Origin: Balantidium ctenopharyngodoni
Lineage: Eukaryota > Ciliophora > Litostomatea > Vestibuliferida > Balantidiidae
Direction of reading: 5' to 3'
NCBI GenBank assembly: GCA_036325645.1
Contig: JAWNBB010005094.1
Span: 1 to 22,272, forward strand
Length of the DNA: 22,272 nucleotides
The position numbers and the translations under genes were made by a program. The number at the start of each line of letters is the position of its first letter. The stretch's first letter is position 1. Positions 18,838 to 22,272 of this stretch are shown piece after piece. Below the pieces are notes generated by a model, which worked only from the letters and a program-made list of their open reading frames with translations, made no database searches and was not told where the DNA came from.

Positions 18838-21759
18838 ATGCATATTATAATTCTTTTTTATTCGGTTATATTAATGAAATCCCCCGGGAATGAGGAACAC
18901 AATTTATCCGATTTAGAGAAGATAAAACCTCACGACTCATTAAAAGATAATAATACTCATTTCAATGAATTACATGTAGCGGACAATAATATTGGTCCGA
19001 AAAGAACAACGAGTGAAAAAAAGAGTCAATACGATGAAAGCGAGGAGAATATCAAGAAAAGAAACGACGTTATAAATGAACATTGAAACGATATGGAAAA
19101 TGGAAATAAAGACGTCAAATCCTGGAACGATCAAGATCAAGAAGATGAATTCGATAAAGCAGATGCGGAGTACCGATCGAAATTGGAAACAATAAAATCA
19201 AAGAACGAAGAGTCTCGTCAGAAGAGCAGTAATCGTGAACAAGAAGAGGGACGAGACAGGGATCAATTGACTGAAGATAACCAGGGAAAAGACCAAAATA
19301 TGAACGGGATTAACAATTCGGAGAATCCAGATAAAAAAAGTTGAAATTGAGGAAGTGAAAATAGTAATGGAAATGAACAAGAGCAAGAGCAAAAACAAAA
19401 TGAAAGCTTGAACAATGAGAAGAATCAGACTTATTATATTATGGAAGAGAATAATTGACGTGATGATGAGGATAATAATAATAATAATAACAAAGTCAAT
19501 AATGAAGAGGATATACAAAATATTGGAAATCAAACGAAATCTGAACAGAATAATTCAGAGGATATTTTAGGTAAAAAATCACGAGAAAGTAAGGAAAAAG
19601 ACCACAATGAAAGTAACGACATTATTAATTCCCGAGTTGAAAACGGAAATCAGGATGGAATCATTGGGAATAATAACGAAATGGATAAAGGGAATGACGA
19701 GGAATTGGAAAAAACAAAAGAAGCAGAACAAGTACCAGAACAAGTACCAGAACAAGAACAAGTGCAAGAACAAGAACAAGTACAAGAACAAGAACAAGTA
19801 AAAGTACAAGAAGCAGAACAAGTGCAAGAACTAGAACAAGAAGCAGAACAAGTACAAGAAGCACAACAAGTACAAGAACAAGAAGCAGAACAAGAACAAG
19901 AAGCGGAACAAGAACAAGAACAAGAACAAGAAGCAGAACAAGTGCAAGAACAAGAAGCAGAACAAGTGCAAGAACAAGTACAAGAGAAGGAGAATAATGA
20001 AATACAATGAAATGATCAAGAAGAATATGAGGGTAAAAGTAAAACATCACAAAATTTTTTAGAAAATAACCAAAAGAATGACAACTCATTGATTGATAAT
20101 CATGGAAACGATTCATGAAATAAATCAGAAAGAGAAGTGGAAAAGAATAGCGACAAGGCTGACAATAACGATAATAAAATAGATCAGGAAAATGACAATG
20201 ATTATAATCCAAATGAGGAATATCCAAAAAATGTTATCAATGATCTTCCTGAGGAGAAATGAACTGAAAACCGAAATACAAATGAACACAATGAAAATAT
20301 GAGCATTAATGATTATCATATCCCTGAAAAGAATGAAGAGGAAGAAGAAAATAACGAAGATATCATGGACAAAGCTAATAGTATTAATAAGGAAGTACAT
20401 TACAAAGAAGAAAGAAAAAACGAAGAAAAGGGCAACAATGAAAGTAACCAAGAAGACATTAACCAGGAAAAAAATACCAAGACACAAAGAACGAATGAAG
20501 AAATTAATTCGGATGAAATTAATCAGGAACACAACAACAACAACAATCATAATGAAGACATTAGTCCAGAAGATTTAGGTGATGCAGACAATAAAAATGA
20601 AGAAAATAATAACAAAAACATTAATGATAATGAAGATAACAATCAATTAAATGTAGAATACGACGCGAAAAACACTAAATGAAATGATAATTATCCTGAG
20701 ACTAATCAGGCACTTTCACTCCCTCCTGAACCGAACAATAATGAAAATATAAATGTCTTTGAGAACAGAAAGGATACAAATAAAGAAACAGCAGTTAATT
20801 ACTTACATAATTTCAAATCAAGCGAAAAAAAAAATTATCCCGATCAACACAATTTTAAAAATAGAAAAAAGAGTGCTCCTGATACCACTTATCTGAATCA
20901 AAAGAAACTCGCAAACTATGCAACTAAAAACGACGGCACAAACAATCCTATCAAAGCTTCATTTAAAAGTAATCAGAATATTCCTGACACGTTTGATGAC
21001 AATCTCCTTGAAAACGACACACAAAATAATGTTGGTCATAATCAAACAACCAAAACAACTAAATCTTTCTTTAGAATAAAATCGCTTCATAGCCCGGATA
21101 GAATGAAGATCTCAGCCCGGCCAAGCATTCTTAAAAACCCAGGCGAACTGTACAAGAAACAGAATGAAAACATAAAAACTCGGAAAAGCATTCGTCAATG
21201 AGATAATTTAAAGTACGATCCATACAACGAAATTGGATTATTGAATTATAAAAAGAACCAATACTGAACTTCCGATAAAAAACTAGAGACATTTAAACAA
21301 CCAGAGATCGTTGAAAGCAAACCCGCCGAAAAGAAAGGTATTTTGCTCTCGACAAAAGGTATAAAAGAAATAGATATTCGAGAAATGTGAAGGTTCTTAA
21401 ACAATTATAATACGAAGCAACATGAAAAATATCCACTTTCACGTACAGCGATGAACTACGAAAAAAAAATGAAAAAACAATTAAAAATAAAAAGAGAACA
21501 AAAAGAGCGGAAAATGCTCAGTTCAATAGTGAATCCTAATAATCCTTATAGTCTGGCTTGGACCAATCATTGAATGAATACCGCATATTCTTCAGAATGA
21601 GGAGTTAATGGATTTTTACAAGGGGTTCCTCAATTATATTACACTAAGAAAAAAAAGCAGAAAAATATGAAAGTTAAAACAAATCCGCAATATTTTCCTC
21701 GACAGGGCTGCAAGGAACAAAATAAATGTATTTATAATTGACCGAAGATTGATAAGTAA
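18838..21759 (+). CDS. Large acidic low-complexity protein with E/Q repeat
   Basis: A 973-residue frame from ATG 18838 to TAA 21757-21759, with 14 in-frame TGA codons and two TGG. A second ATG at 18874 (MKSPGNEEHNL) is an equally good start; using it removes a hydrophobic leader (MHIIILFYSVIL) that would otherwise suggest a signal. Residues about 20-620 are Glu/Asn/Asp/Lys/Gln-rich and surely disordered, with a Glu-Gln repeat at about 295-383. The last 250 residues are different: basic, with RPSILKNPGELYKK, DPYNEIGLLNY and an Arg/Lys-rich helix (YEKKMKKQLKIKREQKERKM, near 875-894), then NPYSLAWTNH and FLQGVPQLYY. An NPxS-x-x-W start with a later F-x-x-GVP is a pattern I associate loosely with axonemal proteins of ciliates, but I cannot name a family. 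Confidence 0.75.
19720..19986 (+). repeat. Tandem E/Q repeat array inside the acidic protein
   Basis: About 270 bp of degenerate hexamer repeats (GAACAA, GTACAA, GAAGCA) encode about 89 residues built from EQ, EQV, EAEQ and VQEQ units. The period is a multiple of three, so copy-number change keeps the frame. The minus strand of the array is an artificial open frame of Leu/Val. Such E/Q arrays usually form long charged helices or flexible spacers. Confidence 0.9.
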
Positions 21760-22272
21760 AGAGCATAATATCAGGTATGATAATAAACACAGATAACGCA
21801 ACATTATTTGATATTTATTGGTAAACTAATTAGAGTTTATTATTATTCTATTACGTTTCATATTTATTAATAATATCAATTGACTATTGGTATTACACAA
21901 ATGCTCCTTATTTATACTTCATTGAATAAGCACGATCTACTTTGAGTTTAGTTTTAAATGTTCCTTTTTTCGTCATGAAGCTTTTAAGCGCTGAATGTTG
22001 AATTTATTGTGACTTGTGTTATTTGAGATCCAATTCGTTATTCTGTTTACATCAGAATTAGAATTCTATTTGTTTTGTAATTCCAACTTGGTTTTATTGT
22101 TGACTTGTATTATTAGTTGAACTTACCTTTTCCACATCTCTTCAAGTTTATATTTGCATCATCAAACAGTTTCTTCTGATAATTGTCAAACAATTTTTAT
22201 TTAGATCTACCTGGGATCTTCTTCTGTTTCACAACATTTTTAATTAATTGTTCTTATGTTTAACCATATTAA
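21760..22272. other. Right-hand flank without a supported gene
   Basis: 513 bp of AT-rich DNA following the acidic protein. On the minus strand short coding-like pieces occur (for example SALKSFMTKKGTFKTKL around 21955-22005 and FDNYQKKLFDDANINLKR around 22140-22195), but in different frames and broken by UAR and TGA. No RNA gene or telomere-like repeat is seen at the right edge, so the sequence presumably continues. Confidence 0.4.

Noticed and set aside
19661-20227. 188-residue minus-strand Leu/Val-rich frame resembling a membrane protein
   Set aside because: It is the antisense of the E/Q-repeat coding array (GAACAA read backwards gives TTGTTC), so its hydrophobic pattern is an artefact.
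20125-20550. 141-residue minus-strand hydrophobic frame
   Set aside because: Antisense of the Asn/Glu/Lys-rich part of the acidic protein; AAT/GAA-rich coding always yields Ile/Phe-rich antisense frames.
265-21759. Bacterial (Mycoplasma-like) origin to explain sense UGA
   Set aside because: Ciliary-type and PTPDC1-like proteins, long spacers, no Shine-Dalgarno pattern or operon structure, and a eukaryote-like phosphorylase argue for a protist nucleus.
265-21759. Cysteine as the UGA residue, as in Euplotes
   Set aside because: UGA codons in phosphorylase lie at buried aliphatic, mostly Leu, positions and none at a conserved Cys; known Cys positions use TGC/TGT.
1-22272. tRNA, rRNA or CRISPR elements
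   Set aside because: No convincing T-loop/acceptor pairing, rRNA motif or regularly spaced repeat was found by eye in the non-coding parts.

Overview
This window looks like AT-rich nuclear DNA of a protist, most likely a ciliate. It has eight intron-free protein genes on both strands, N/D/E/K-rich proteins, a cyclic-nucleotide-binding protein, a PTPDC1-like phosphatase and a candidate axonemal protein. I see no rRNA, tRNA or CRISPR. Position 1 starts with three GGGGATT units and a 22-bp palindrome, which may be an altered chromosome end.

The defining feature is the genetic code. Every gene runs through in-frame TGA codons (65 counted in eight genes) and ends at TAA or TAG. A standard-code reading breaks each gene into several false ORFs. 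The residue inserted at UGA is not obviously tryptophan. In glycogen phosphorylase all five UGA codons fall at aliphatic, mostly Leu, positions of the family, two of them almost invariant Leu. All thirteen Trp residues I can read there, including the conserved ones, are TGG. Several UGA codons in the other genes also align with Leu or another aliphatic residue. At least one, in the phosphatase, aligns with a Trp. UGA = Leu is therefore the leading hypothesis, but it is unproven. Coordinates below treat TGA as sense.

Layout: telomere-like start (1-35); CNBD protein (265-2652, +); spacer; PTPDC1-like phosphatase (3632-6067, +); spacer; glycogen phosphorylase (6954-9686, +); spacer holding a decayed repeat copy; large C2orf81-like candidate ciliary protein (10991-13039, -); divergent small gene (13295-13861, +); gene-poor block (13862-16698) with coding-like relics; divergent pair of short unknown genes (16699-17238, - and 17314-17694, +) sharing a 75-bp promoter gap; gene-poor block (17695-18837) with a second repeat copy; a 973-residue acidic low-complexity protein with an E/Q repeat (18838-21759, +); tail.

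The gene-poor blocks are not empty. Two segments about 7.6 kb apart (10464-10559 and 18112-18207) encode clearly related peptides, and the second lies in a long frame broken only by TAA/TAG/TGA with no detected frameshift. They are relics of a repeat or gene family. Whether they carry Gln at UAR or are simply decayed cannot be settled by reading alone.

The genes do not form an operon. A loose theme is signalling and cilia: cyclic-nucleotide binding, a phosphatase, and a phosphorylase with a PKA-like site near its N-terminus.
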